Position numbers and translations under genes: made by a program. A stretch of DNA of 64,000 nt from CAZYSK01 sp964649415 (GTDB taxonomy: Bacteria; Chloroflexota; Anaerolineae; B4-G1). This document shows, one piece after another, positions 33,695-42,200 of the stretch. How positions within the stretch are numbered: position 1 is the stretch's first letter; every line of letters begins with the position of its first letter. The stretch spans positions 62,001-126,000 of the forward strand of contig CAZYSK010000006.1 of assembly GCA_964649415.1 (NCBI GenBank), read 5' to 3'. The notes below the pieces were generated by a model, which worked only from the letters and a program-made list of their open reading frames with translations, was not told the DNA's origin and searched no databases.

Positions 33695-33994
33695 ATGAAT
33701 CGCTCAAGAAACACACACGTGCTCAAGATCGGTTTCCTGTTCATCTTGTTGATGGCGCTGCTCCTCACCGGCCGGGCGCTGGCGCAGCCCGGCGGGGGCT
33801 ATGACCTGACGTGGCACAGCGTGGACGGCGGCGGAGCCACCCTGAGCACGGGCGGCGGCTACGCCCTGGCCGGGACGGCCGGCCAACCGGACGCCGGTGC
33901 GCTGAGCGGCGGTGGCTATACGCTGGCCGGCGGCTTGTGGGGCAGCCGGGCAGTCGAGTGCAGGATCTGCCTGCCGCTGATCATGCGCCGCTGA
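33695..33994 (+). CDS. Small secreted GGxYD protein (cassette 2)
   Basis: The 99-residue product has a signal peptide (IGFLFILLMALLLTGRALAQ) and the same body as the protein at 31445: GGGYDLTWHSVDGGG, GGGYALAGTAGQPDAG and GGGYTLAGGLWGS, ending RICLPLIMRR. The start is the ATG after GAGGAGG, 14 bp behind the propeller gene stop. The C-terminal LPL/LPI-hydrophobic-Arg ending resembles that of the first cassette and may be a sorting or anchoring tag; this is inference. Confidence 0.76.
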   Translation: MNRSRNTHVLKIGFLFILLMALLLTGRALAQPGGGYDLTWHSVDGGGATLSTGGGYALAGTAGQPDAGALSGGGYTLAGGLWGSRAVECRICLPLIMRR

Positions 33995-34088
33995 GAGCAC
34001 AATAGCCGCCTCTCGGCAAGCACCGCCGCCATAAACCGGCAGCCCACAGCTTGACATCCGCTCAGAGGCGCATATCGCAGGACACCCA

Positions 34089-34119
34089 GCCCGCCTACAC
34101 AATCACGGTGTAGGCGGGC
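34089..34119. terminator. Bidirectional terminator hairpin
   Basis: A perfect 12-bp stem (GCCCGCCTACAC and complement) with a 7-nt loop sits between the convergent secreted-protein and hicA genes and is followed by GTTCT on the plus strand. Confidence 0.7.
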
Positions 34120-34152
34120 GTTCTGCTCAACGTGTGCGACTCAAGCTTCCTG

Positions 34153-34380
34153 CTAGGCTTGTAGGAATTCGTCCCTAGATATGCCTGCCTGAGTGAGTAT
34201 CGTGCGCAGGGTTGAGCCCTTTATCCGGCGATGATTGGGCATAGTGAGAGGCGTTCGAGTGCCATCGGGGTTCTCGCGCACCATGGCGATGTGGTTGCCT
34301 TCTCGCACTAGCTGGAACCCCAGGAGTCGAAATGCTTTGATGACTTTCGTGAGGGGAGCATCAACGGGAAACTTGGGCAC
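34153..34380 (-). CDS. hicA: HicA-type toxin (mRNA interferase)
   Basis: The 75-residue protein has the double-stranded-RNA-binding-like HicA fold: FRLLGFQLVREGNHIAM with the conserved histidine (His30), and TMPNHRRIKGSTLRTILTQAGIS. HicA toxins cleave mRNA and are neutralised by HicB. It begins at GTG, overlapping the last base of the upstream hicB stop, so the two are co-translated. The antitoxin-first order is less usual than hicA-hicB but well known. Confidence 0.88.
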   Translation of the reverse strand: MPKFPVDAPLTKVIKAFRLLGFQLVREGNHIAMVRENPDGTRTPLTMPNHRRIKGSTLRTILTQAGISRDEFLQA

Positions 34381-34607
34381 TAGGCAGCAACTCCGGCTTC
34401 AGCAACAAAGGCTTCCAGAACAAGGGTTTCGCTTTCGAAGACTTCTTTTCCGAACGTCTCGATATGAAAGGCGATAGCAGACTTCACGTCGGCCAAAGCT
34501 TCCTCGTATGTATCTCCTTGACCTACAACGATACCCTTCATGCCAAGTGGGTACGCTACGTACCCATCTGAGTGCTTTTCCACAACGATCTTGAATTGTC
34601 TGACCAT
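34380..34607 (-). CDS. hicB: HicB-type antitoxin
   Basis: The 75-residue protein matches the HicB partial-RNase-H-like fold (VVEKHSDGYVAYPLGMKG, GQGDTYEEALADVKSAIAFHIE). It lacks the C-terminal DNA-binding domain of longer HicB forms, so it neutralises HicA but probably cannot repress its own promoter alone. The ATG is preceded by TAGGAG. It directly precedes hicA. Confidence 0.86.
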   Translation of the reverse strand: MVRQFKIVVEKHSDGYVAYPLGMKGIVVGQGDTYEEALADVKSAIAFHIETFGKEVFESETLVLEAFVAEAGVAA

Positions 34608-34880
34608 CTTGAGCTCCTACAAGAAACTGTCTCTATGACCTTATGATACCACAAACCGTGAAATGTGCGAGCCCAGTTTTTTGAAGTGGCCTAACAATGA
34701 TGAAAGCCAGCCCTTGATGTCGCCTGATCCACTCGGCTATCGTTTTCGCCATCTCGTTTCCAGTGGGCTGCCCAACGGCGTCCATCTAGGCCGCTCGGCG
34801 GCTCAGGCTTGGCGCCTTCAGTGCAGGGCAACAAGGTAGGCCGGGCGCTATGGCCTTTTCGCCCGCCGGCCGGGCAGGCT
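34608..34880. other. Intergenic region downstream of the monooxygenase gene
   Basis: About 270 bp containing GC-rich short repeats (GCCGGCCGGGC near 34863-34873) but no gene I can support. Confidence 0.35.
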
Positions 34881-35264
34881 TCAGCGAGTTGTTCGGTGGC
34901 TCCTCCGACGAGTCTCACCAACCTTGCTACGCCGTGCCCTGCCATGGGGGCGCACCGTCGCCTCGGCCAGCACTCTGAAGACACCCACCTCGGTCTTGGA
35001 CTCGGTCCATTCACCAAAGGCCGATTCCAGGCTGGAGTACTCGGCCTTGCGTTCGGCCAGCACCTGCTCCCGCTGGGCCTCCGTGTCCCACAGGTCGATC
35101 GTCAGATACCGCCGCGGATTCTTCGTGTCGCGCAGCACGGTGGTGCCTCGGAAGCCCGGGGACTGTGCGAACAGCTTGCCCCACGCGCCGCCCGGGCCGT
35201 ACGCCAGCTCGAACTGGCCTCGGGCCTCCTCCTTGACGACAAACTCACAGACGATTTCGATCAT
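34881..35264 (-). CDS. Antibiotic biosynthesis monooxygenase (ABM) domain protein
   Basis: The 127-residue protein has a ferredoxin-like ABM fold: MIEIVCEFVVKEEARGQFEL, SPGFRGTTVLRDTKNPRRYLTIDLW and a final amphipathic helix. ABM proteins are small cofactor-independent monooxygenases or haem-degrading enzymes; many are of unknown function. The C-terminal 25 residues are Arg-rich and look like run-on. The ATG at 35264 is preceded by AGGAG. No operon partner is evident. Confidence 0.8.
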   Translation of the reverse strand: MIEIVCEFVVKEEARGQFELAYGPGGAWGKLFAQSPGFRGTTVLRDTKNPRRYLTIDLWDTEAQREQVLAERKAEYSSLESAFGEWTESKTEVGVFRVLAEATVRPHGRARRSKVGETRRRSHRTTR

Positions 35265-35393
35265 GCTGGACCGGCTCCTCTCTCGACAAACTTCCACTAG
35301 CCAGTGTTCCCCGGGCGTCCTCCGACTCGTCGCCGAACGTAAGCATCAACCGCTTGAATCTCTCAATGGAATCCTTCTGTCCCGCTCCCAGAG

Positions 35394-35421
35394 TTGCACT
35401 TGCACAGATCCTCAGTATAAT
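35394..35421 (+). promoter_or_regulatory. Promoter with long leader upstream of gldA
   Basis: TTGCAC (35394-35399) and TATAAT (35416-35421) are 16 bp apart. The start of gldA is about 325 bp downstream, with no other gene between. Confidence 0.65.
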
Positions 35422-35751
35422 GACCCCACACGAGACCTCCTGCGGACTACACGATCTCCCAAGTATACATCATACAGCTACGACTGCAACAAGCAAACCT
35501 GCTGACTACTGACGATGAAACAGGCAGTGGAACTGCTTGTGTTTGTCCCATATTCGTTCGCAAGTCTGTTCGGATCGTGCTGGTGCACGGGTGCTCGTGT
35601 CTCTCCCAGGGCGGGATTAGCGTTCAGTGCGGAGGGGGGGAGCGGGCAAGGAGCGGAGCGGGTTGCCCGTCTGGCACGGTGTGCAAGTGCGATGACGTCG
35701 GTCCTTGAGCGCGGAAAACGGTTACGTTCTACAGGTTAAGGAGGTCAATCC
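35422..35751. other. Long 5' leader of gldA
   Basis: About 330 bp between the promoter and gldA. It contains GGGCGGGATTAGCG and a purine-rich block with several possible stems (for instance AGCGGGCAAGGAG with GGGTTGCCCG), but I could not match it to a known riboswitch class. The gldA ribosome site AAGGAGG is at the end. Confidence 0.35.
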
Positions 35752-36849
35752 ATGATAAGCACGACGATTTTTCCGGGACGCTATGTTCAAGGCAAAGACG
35801 CAAGGAAGAGGCTTGGCAAGGAGCTCTCACGATACGGGGAAAACGGAATCGTCGTCTGCGACCCGTTCATCTATGAGAAGATGCTTTCGGATTTTGAGCC
35901 CCACATGAAGGACGGAGTCCAGATCAGCATCGCGGAATTCGGTGGTGAGTGTTCGGATGAAGAGATTGGACGCCTGCTGGAGCTGGCCGAGAAAGCGAAA
36001 TCCCATTTCGTGGTTGGACTGGGAGGCGGCAAGACTCTGGATACGGCCAAAGCGGTGGCGCACATGGCCAAGCTACCGGTAGCCATAGTGCCCACCATCG
36101 CCGCTACCGATGCGCCATGCAGCGCGCTGTCAGTGATCTACACACCGGAAGGTGAGTTCAAACGGTACCTGGTATTGCCCCGCAACCCAGATCTGGTGTT
36201 AGTGGACACGCAGATTGCAGCCAATGCCCCAGTGCGCTTGCTGGTCTCGGGGATGGGGGATGCTCTCGCCACCTGGTTCGAGGCAGAATCCTGCATGCAC
36301 AAGTACGCCCCCAATATGACTGGAGATGTGGGGTCTATGTCGGCGTATGCCCTGGCCAGGCTGTGCTATGACACCCTCCTGAAGTATGGGCTGGCCGCCA
36401 AGACCGCTTGTGAAACTCACGTGGTGACGCCCGCTCTGGAGCATATTGTAGAGGCCAACACGCTCCTCAGTGGTTTGGGCTTCGAGAGTGGCGGGTTGGC
36501 AGCCTCGCACGCTATCCACAATGGCCTGACTGTGCTGGAACAGACCCATCATTACTATCACGGTGAGAAGGTTGCCTTCGGCACGCTGGCGTCTCTGTTC
36601 CTGACGGACAAGCCCGCCGAAACCATCAACCAGGTCTACGAGTTCTGCGAAACGGTTGGTCTTCCATCCACTTTGGCCGGCATCGGGTTGCAAGAGGCAA
36701 GTGATGGGGATCTGATGGAAGTGGCCAAGGCGTCATGTGCAGAGGGCGAGACCATTCACAATGAACCGGTTCCGGTGACCCCAGATACGGTGTTCTCGGC
36801 GCTCAAGGCAGCGGATGCAGAGGGGAGAAGGCGCCGTTCATCTGACTAA
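35752..36849 (+). CDS. gldA: Glycerol dehydrogenase
   Basis: The 365-residue NAD-dependent enzyme oxidises glycerol to dihydroxyacetone. The Rossmann motif GGGKTLDTAK (residues 91-100) binds NAD, and zinc ligands are Asp170 (GMGDALATWFEA), His253 (ASHAIHNGL) and His270 (HHYYHGEKVAFG), matching family III metal-dependent alcohol dehydrogenases such as bacterial GldA. The start is the ATG after AAGGAGG. It stands alone; no dihydroxyacetone kinase is nearby. An upstream promoter with a long leader suggests regulated expression. Confidence 0.95.
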   Translation: MISTTIFPGRYVQGKDARKRLGKELSRYGENGIVVCDPFIYEKMLSDFEPHMKDGVQISIAEFGGECSDEEIGRLLELAEKAKSHFVVGLGGGKTLDTAKAVAHMAKLPVAIVPTIAATDAPCSALSVIYTPEGEFKRYLVLPRNPDLVLVDTQIAANAPVRLLVSGMGDALATWFEAESCMHKYAPNMTGDVGSMSAYALARLCYDTLLKYGLAAKTACETHVVTPALEHIVEANTLLSGLGFESGGLAASHAIHNGLTVLEQTHHYYHGEKVAFGTLASLFLTDKPAETINQVYEFCETVGLPSTLAGIGLQEASDGDLMEVAKASCAEGETIHNEPVPVTPDTVFSALKAADAEGRRRRSSD

Positions 36850-37166
36850 CGTCGGACGCGTGGATCTGCTCGGGAGCCCCGCCGCTTCGCTCCAGGGGCT
36901 CCGGCAGTCCATCGCGGTGTTTCACCTGCATAGGCGGCACGCGGGGTGGAGCGCATGCGTGGCATATCCAGTGCATCCCGGCCAGCACACGGGCAATTCA
37001 ACTCGACATCACGCCACACCCAGAATCCCAAGAGGCAGCCGCGGCCCTCGGCACCGCGGCAGAACCACATCCCGTCGTCTCGCTGGATCAGCAGCAGCCA
37101 GTTCCCACACCGTCCCCTGGCCTGAGATTCGCCGGCGGCCACAGAACGCGCCGTTCTCACGTTGAC
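36850..37166. other. Intergenic region after gldA
   Basis: About 320 bp without a supported gene. On the minus strand a short stretch (about 37065-37110) reads NWLLLIQRDDGMWF, which resembles the opening of a Nudix domain, but the rest of the box is disrupted, so at most it is a decayed remnant. Confidence 0.3.
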
Positions 37167-37266
37167 GTGTCCCAACAAGCTGTTGCCTGCTGGCCGGTGA
37201 GAGCCCAACTGTTCATACCCCAAGGCCGTCCACAGTTTGACATCCCTGCAAGATCGCAGTACACTT
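37167..37266 (+). promoter_or_regulatory. Promoter-bearing repeat flanking the ICMT-like gene, copy 1
   Basis: This segment is repeated at 37899-37983. Shared parts include TGCTGGCCGGTGA, CCAAGGCCGTCC and GCAAGAT, and the promoter TTGACA (37237-37242), 17-bp spacer, TACACT (37260-37265). The ICMT-like gene begins 36 bp after the -10 box, so this copy drives it. Confidence 0.72.
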
Positions 37267-37301
37267 GAAGTATCACCAGGCATCAACAGGGTGGAACGGC
37301 G

Positions 37302-37868
37302 ATGACAATACTCCCTGATTTCCTGATCGGCATACTCAACGGATGGTTGCCGTTGGTCCTCTATCTCGGCGGTTTCCTGCTTATGATGGCGGCTTTCTCC
37401 AGACAGGCCAGAGCAAGGCTCTTCGAGGACCCCAAGTATGGCATGCCGGCCAGCGCCAGGCTTGTGCGCCTGCTGGGTCAAGTAGCGATGTTCGCCTATA
37501 TCGGCATGATGGTCTTCACGCCCCTCAGGCTCAGTACGCCTGCCTTTCCGGTTGGTGTCCTAATCTACGCCGGAGGCTACGGTGTCGTCATGGCCGCGCT
37601 ACATTGCTTCAGACACACACCTGCCGATCAAGCCGTGGTCGCCGGGCCTTATCGCCTGTCCCGCAACCCCCAGTGGGTAGGGCTTGTCCTTGTGTTGGTT
37701 GGAGCGGCAGTCATGACAGGGGTTTTGCTGTACCTGGGTATTATCCTGGTGGTGGCAATCATCTATCACCTGGTAATCCTGGCAGAAGAGAAAGCCTGCC
37801 TGGAACAATATGGCGATAGTTTTCGGGCATACATGACGGGGGTCCCACGTTACTTCTGGTTTGTATGA
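37302..37868 (+). CDS. Isoprenylcysteine carboxyl methyltransferase family membrane protein
   Basis: This 188-residue membrane protein has five or six helices and the ICMT SAM-binding site at its C-terminal half: VVAGPYRLSRNPQWVGLVL followed by EEKACLEQYGDSFRAYMTGV. The family uses S-adenosylmethionine to methylate a lipid-modified or lipid substrate at the membrane. The gene is flanked by a direct repeat that includes its promoter. It is the second of three ICMT-like genes here, which differ in N-terminal helices. Confidence 0.85.
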   Translation: MTILPDFLIGILNGWLPLVLYLGGFLLMMAAFSRQARARLFEDPKYGMPASARLVRLLGQVAMFAYIGMMVFTPLRLSTPAFPVGVLIYAGGYGVVMAALHCFRHTPADQAVVAGPYRLSRNPQWVGLVLVLVGAAVMTGVLLYLGIILVVAIIYHLVILAEEKACLEQYGDSFRAYMTGVPRYFWFV

Positions 37869-37898
37869 AGACCTCGGGGCAACCCAACGATCGCCGGT

Positions 37899-37983
37899 GT
37901 GTCCTGCTAAGCTGTCGTCTGCTGGCCGGTGAAAATCCAAGGCCGTCCGCTGTTTGACGTCCGTGCAAGATTGCAGTACACTG
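37899..37983 (+). promoter_or_regulatory. Promoter-bearing repeat, copy 2 downstream of the ICMT-like gene
   Basis: A direct repeat of 37167-37266, about 83 bp here with one internal deletion. The promoter is TTGACG (37954-37959), 17-bp spacer, TACACT (37977-37982). There is no intact gene directly downstream, so it may drive a lost or non-coding transcript, or read toward the nuclease-helicase pair 500 bp away. Confidence 0.68.
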
Positions 37984-38483
37984 TGCACACGTAACCCAAT
38001 CAAGCCAGGCAGTGAGAGCGCTTCGGAGGTAGGTATTGCAGAAGTGAAGAGCCCGCCCAGCGTCAAAGTGTCGTGGACTCCCTGTGGTTGACCGGAAGCG
38101 CGGTCAGCGAGCCGCAGGCTGGCAAGCGGATGAGGTCTTGTGATCGTCGCATAACAATCCTCGTTTCGCTTGAGCATCATGCGGACGAACCTGCGGCTCA
38201 TCCGCTGTGCTATTTCACAACGTCGGGCTACTGTGAAGTGTGCAGACGAACAACGGTTCAGGCAGTGCTTTGATGCGTTTCTGCAGTTCTCTGCCCCACT
38301 TAAGGTTATTTTGAAAGACATAGTACGGCAGAATGAGCCCTCTGAATAGATGTTAGGGGGCATGCTATTGATTGGGCTTGGGCCAGATTGGGTGATCAGG
38401 TAAAATAGCAAGACCAGGTAAAGATCCTTGGTGAGTCCAGCCTCACAGACGGGTTGATCGTGGCAGCGTGTGGAGTCCATCTT
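37984..38483. other. Region between repeat copy 2 and the nuclease-helicase module
   Basis: About 500 bp without a convincing gene. GC content falls from about 38300 on, marking the left edge of the low-GC module. No good promoter box pair is seen right before the nuclease gene. Confidence 0.35.
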
Positions 38484-39239
38484 ATGCCATATAGTCGATG
38501 TCTTCAGTGTAATCAGGATAACTGCGTGCATATTGATCTTGTCACAGATGATGCCGAGTTCGCCAGAGTTGTGGCAGCTGCACTACGGGCTCATGATGCG
38601 CCCCCGCCGCCGAAAGAGCCAGAGATCACAAATGCTCTCCAAGGGAATCTTGCCGAGTTCTGCGTTTGGGATCTAGGTGAACGACAGTGGCGCATCTACG
38701 AACGGAGATTCACCTGGACCCCGAATGCGAATAGCCCTTGGCGACCAGGTTCCGATCCGGGTATAGATATCCTGGCGCTGACTTCTGTGGACAATGAACC
38801 TCTCGCGCTTGTGGTTGAGGTCAAGTCTAGCCGTTACGATGGAAGCAACTTGGTGCACAGCGGCAACAGTAGCCTTCGAGCAGATTTTGAGCATCTATTC
38901 ATGGGTGATATCCAGTCTAGATTGGCAGTTCGAATAGGAGCAGTGTGCTCCGATCTAAACTCCAAGTATGGGCTGCCTGACTTGGCGACGAAAGTCAAGA
39001 GAGTGGTAGGCAGAGGGCCAAGCGACTCTGAGAATATCAGACTCGTCGGCGTGTTGGTTTGCACAAGGGGAGATAACCAATCACAAACAACGCGTTCTGT
39101 TGCTTTTGGTCAGCTTCGAACATGGCTTCTGAATAGGGGATGGAAGACTGAGCAAATCGAGTATCGGTGTATTGAGGTTGGAGATTTTCTGAATTGGTTA
39201 CGCCAGGTGATCAAGAGAGCGATCTATGGACACGCTTGA
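38484..39239 (+). CDS. PD-(D/E)XK nuclease, HamA-like effector of a defence module
   Basis: The 251-residue protein carries a restriction-endonuclease-type active site: Glu58 (GNLAEF), Asp95 (DPGIDILAL) and the Glu112-Val-Lys114 pair in VVEVKSS. This order resembles HamA (DUF1837) nucleases of Hachiman systems, although the usual KGxDxxH wording is absent. The N-terminus has a Cys/His cluster CLQCNQDNCVH (Cys6, Cys9, Cys14, His16) that may bind zinc. The start is the ATG after GGAG, not the TTG ten codons earlier. It overlaps the helicase gene by 14 nt, implying a two-protein complex. Predicted role: cleaves invading or damaged DNA when released by the helicase. Confidence 0.7.
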   Translation: MPYSRCLQCNQDNCVHIDLVTDDAEFARVVAAALRAHDAPPPPKEPEITNALQGNLAEFCVWDLGERQWRIYERRFTWTPNANSPWRPGSDPGIDILALTSVDNEPLALVVEVKSSRYDGSNLVHSGNSSLRADFEHLFMGDIQSRLAVRIGAVCSDLNSKYGLPDLATKVKRVVGRGPSDSENIRLVGVLVCTRGDNQSQTTRSVAFGQLRTWLLNRGWKTEQIEYRCIEVGDFLNWLRQVIKRAIYGHA

Positions 39240-42200
39240 AGAGTTCTACAACAGTGCCCGGAAATTCGATTTGGTGACCAATGAGTGGGGTATCGCATCC
39301 TGGACCCGTGGTTATGTCAAACCCCAGTTTTCAGAATGGCTTGATGCAGAGAATACTGCTTTGCGTATTCTGCTGGATCTGGCGACACACGATCCGCTAG
39401 AGCTCTATGCCGCTGATGGCAAGGAGGATCTTCTGGTCAATATCCTCGCTCGTGCGTTGGGCAACAGTCATCACGAGACTACTTACCAAACGGAGTACCT
39501 AGCGACACTATCCGCCCTGACTTTTGCGGGTGCGGGCAATTTCCCTAGCGCATCTATCTTTGCCAAGCAGGCAAGGGGAAATTCAGAAGCGGGTGAGGCC
39601 GAAAGATGGATGATGAGTTTCCTTGCGAATCCAAGGTCAGGGCTATCCACGGCGTCGCCTCCTGCACTCTTTCGACGCTATGCCCAGTTGCAGGATACAG
39701 CTCTCAGAGAAGGACATACCGACGATTTCGATCGCGCTCATGAAGAATTGCATAGCGCCTGTGGACGGGCGGCTGACGAACTCGGGATTTCCGACCGCTA
39801 TCTGGTCCTTCTTTGGCAACACGTCCATGAGCGTCTTTGTGAACTGTCCGTAGCACGGATCCTCAGGGAAATCGGTTTTCCTCACCAAGGTTATTCGGCG
39901 GTCCTCGTCCAGACCACATCTCCTCTATTCTACCCTCCACAGGCACAGATATTGCAGGACCGGGCTTTGATAGAGCCAGGGGAGAACGTCTTAGTCTCGC
40001 TCCCTACCAGCACTGGCAAAAGTCTGATAGGCGAGATCGCTCTTGTGGCGAGCCTGCGATGGAAACCCATGGAGCGTTGGCTGGCAGTATACATTGCTCC
40101 TTATCGTGCGCTAGCTGATCAACTCCATGAGCGAATGGGACGGCGACTTCGCAACCGCGAGGTTAGCATTGCTTGTATCAAACGTCGCGGCAATTACTTG
40201 ACTGATATGTCTTCGATCAAGCAGCGTCTGCCAACTATCATGATCGCGACTCCCGAGTCTTTTGATGCATTGCTCCGTCAGGATCCCAATCTTAGCTCCT
40301 GCCTATCTGCTTGTGTCTTTGACGAGTTTCACCTCATAGAGCAGCATCAAAGGGGATTGCGCTACGAAGGGACTTTGGGTCGTTTTCTTCATGGAGCTGC
40401 CGGAAATGGATGGCCCAAGATCGTTGCTTTGTCAGCGGTAGTTACCGATGTGGAGGATGTAAAGCGGTGGCTGAGAATAGATGAGGCCAGTTTCTTCCAT
40501 TCTGCCTGGAAACCTACGGCACGGCGGATAGCAGTCACGTCGCCCAGCGGGCGAGTCGAGTACTTTCCGCTTGGTGAGCAAATTCCCAATACGCCTGCCA
40601 GTGAACCAGCCTGGCAGGGCCAGATTAGCTTGCCATATCAGATTGACACAGCACCGGCAAGACCGGTCAGCAAATACGAATTCGCTCGCTACAGGCAGGC
40701 AATCGAACTACTGGATCACCAGGTAAGGAGCAATGTCGCAGGAGTCGCACTTGATCAGTATGAGAGGTTCCATGAACCCGTTTTGATTCTGGCAAGCTCG
40801 CGCACGGATACACGGTTAATCGCCTCTCTGGTCAAGAACGGTTTTGATCAGCGTGCTCCAGACAGTCCGGCGTACAACCTAGCGCTCGAATTGGAGCAAC
40901 GATGTCCCCATCTGTTCACTCTCCGGGAATGCTTGGGATATGGTGTAGCCTATCATAACGCATCTCTTCCTGACTGGGTGCGTCGACGGATCGAGGAACT
41001 GATAAGCCGAAAGGAACTAGATGTCGTGGCTGCGACGACTACTTTGGCCGAAGGTGTAGATATGCCTTTTCGCGTTGTTGTGATGGCCGATTGGCGATCT
41101 TGGCTCTTTGGCCAGAAACGCCCGATGCCAACCTTGCTTTTCCATAACATCGCGGGACGGTGCGGACGCGCATGGGAGTTCTCCGAAGGGGATACCCTAA
41201 TTGTAGACAATCCCGGTCGAGAGCCAACATACTTTCCAGATCGGTACAGAGACTATGTGACTCGTTACGTGGATCCAGAACCCTTTCCACTGTACTCCTC
41301 TGTCAAGTGGTCAATAGACAGCCAGGACAGTGACATTGTAGCAGACACACAGGCTGTTTTGGAATCACAGTTCGCTGCCTATTTGGCAGCATGTGGGGGG
41401 ACGGAGGGCGTAGAGGAGCGCTATGTCCATTCGCTCTATGCTGGCCAGGAGTTGGCGTCGGCAGACTATGTTGAGAAGGCTACAAATGCGTTTGTGCGTG
41501 ATATGCTGGCTGAGCAAAACTATCCAGTGTTGGTTCAACATAGCCCTCTAGAGCTAACCGACTTCGGGGAGGTTGTGCTGGTGACCGGACTATCCCCCCG
41601 ATCAGGAGTCAGACTAGCGTATTTCCTGGACGCTTTTGAGGCAAAAGACCAGCCCTCAAAGGACATCAGGATTCGCGCCAGGCACGGTGTCACTTGGGAA
41701 CCGGTTCTATATGACATCTGGGAACAGATCGAAGCGAGTCACACTGAGTCGGAGCAGGTTGAGGAAGATACTTGGGTCAGAGAGCTGGACGGTTACCGGC
41801 TGAAGAACCAGATCCGGGGACAGAGACATCCGGTTACTGGGAGTAACTTCCCGATGGTTCTTATGGCTTGGGTCTCTGGAGTCCCGATCGAGGTAATGGC
41901 TTACCTAACCTTGCGAGGTCGAAACCAAAAAGAACTCCTGCAAAGTGCTGAGCAATGGCTACAAGGAGAATCTACACACCCGTCGCTCGATCTGGAGCAA
42001 TGGATCGAACGACTTGCAGAGTTTTGCGATGGCTACTTGGGGCATCAGTGGGCCTGGGTCTGTCGTGGTGCTGCACTCATAGGCTCTGACACCAGTCACG
42101 ATGACTTAGCGCAGGAACTGGCGCGTTTGGCCGGGCAGCTAGGCTTCGGAGTGAGTCAAGTTGAAGCTCAAGAGTTTCTCGCCAGCGGTTGCCCTCTAGA

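Noticed and set aside
35422..35751. Known riboswitch upstream of gldA
   Set aside because: No conserved core of a class I know (cobalamin, TPP, glycine, SAM, c-di-GMP) was found by eye.
37065..37110. Nudix-like opening NWLLLIQRDDGMWF on the minus strand
   Set aside because: The Nudix box residues that should follow are absent in all frames, so it is at most a decayed trace and may be chance.
38140..38360. Integron attC-like site (ATAACAATCC ... GTTAGGG)
   Set aside because: The two boxes are about 210 bp apart, do not match the core consensus fully, and no integrase or cassette array is present.
37599..38531. Minus-strand open frame of about 310 codons across the second promoter repeat
   Set aside because: It overlaps the ICMT-like gene, has no domain or signal and reads through non-coding repeats.
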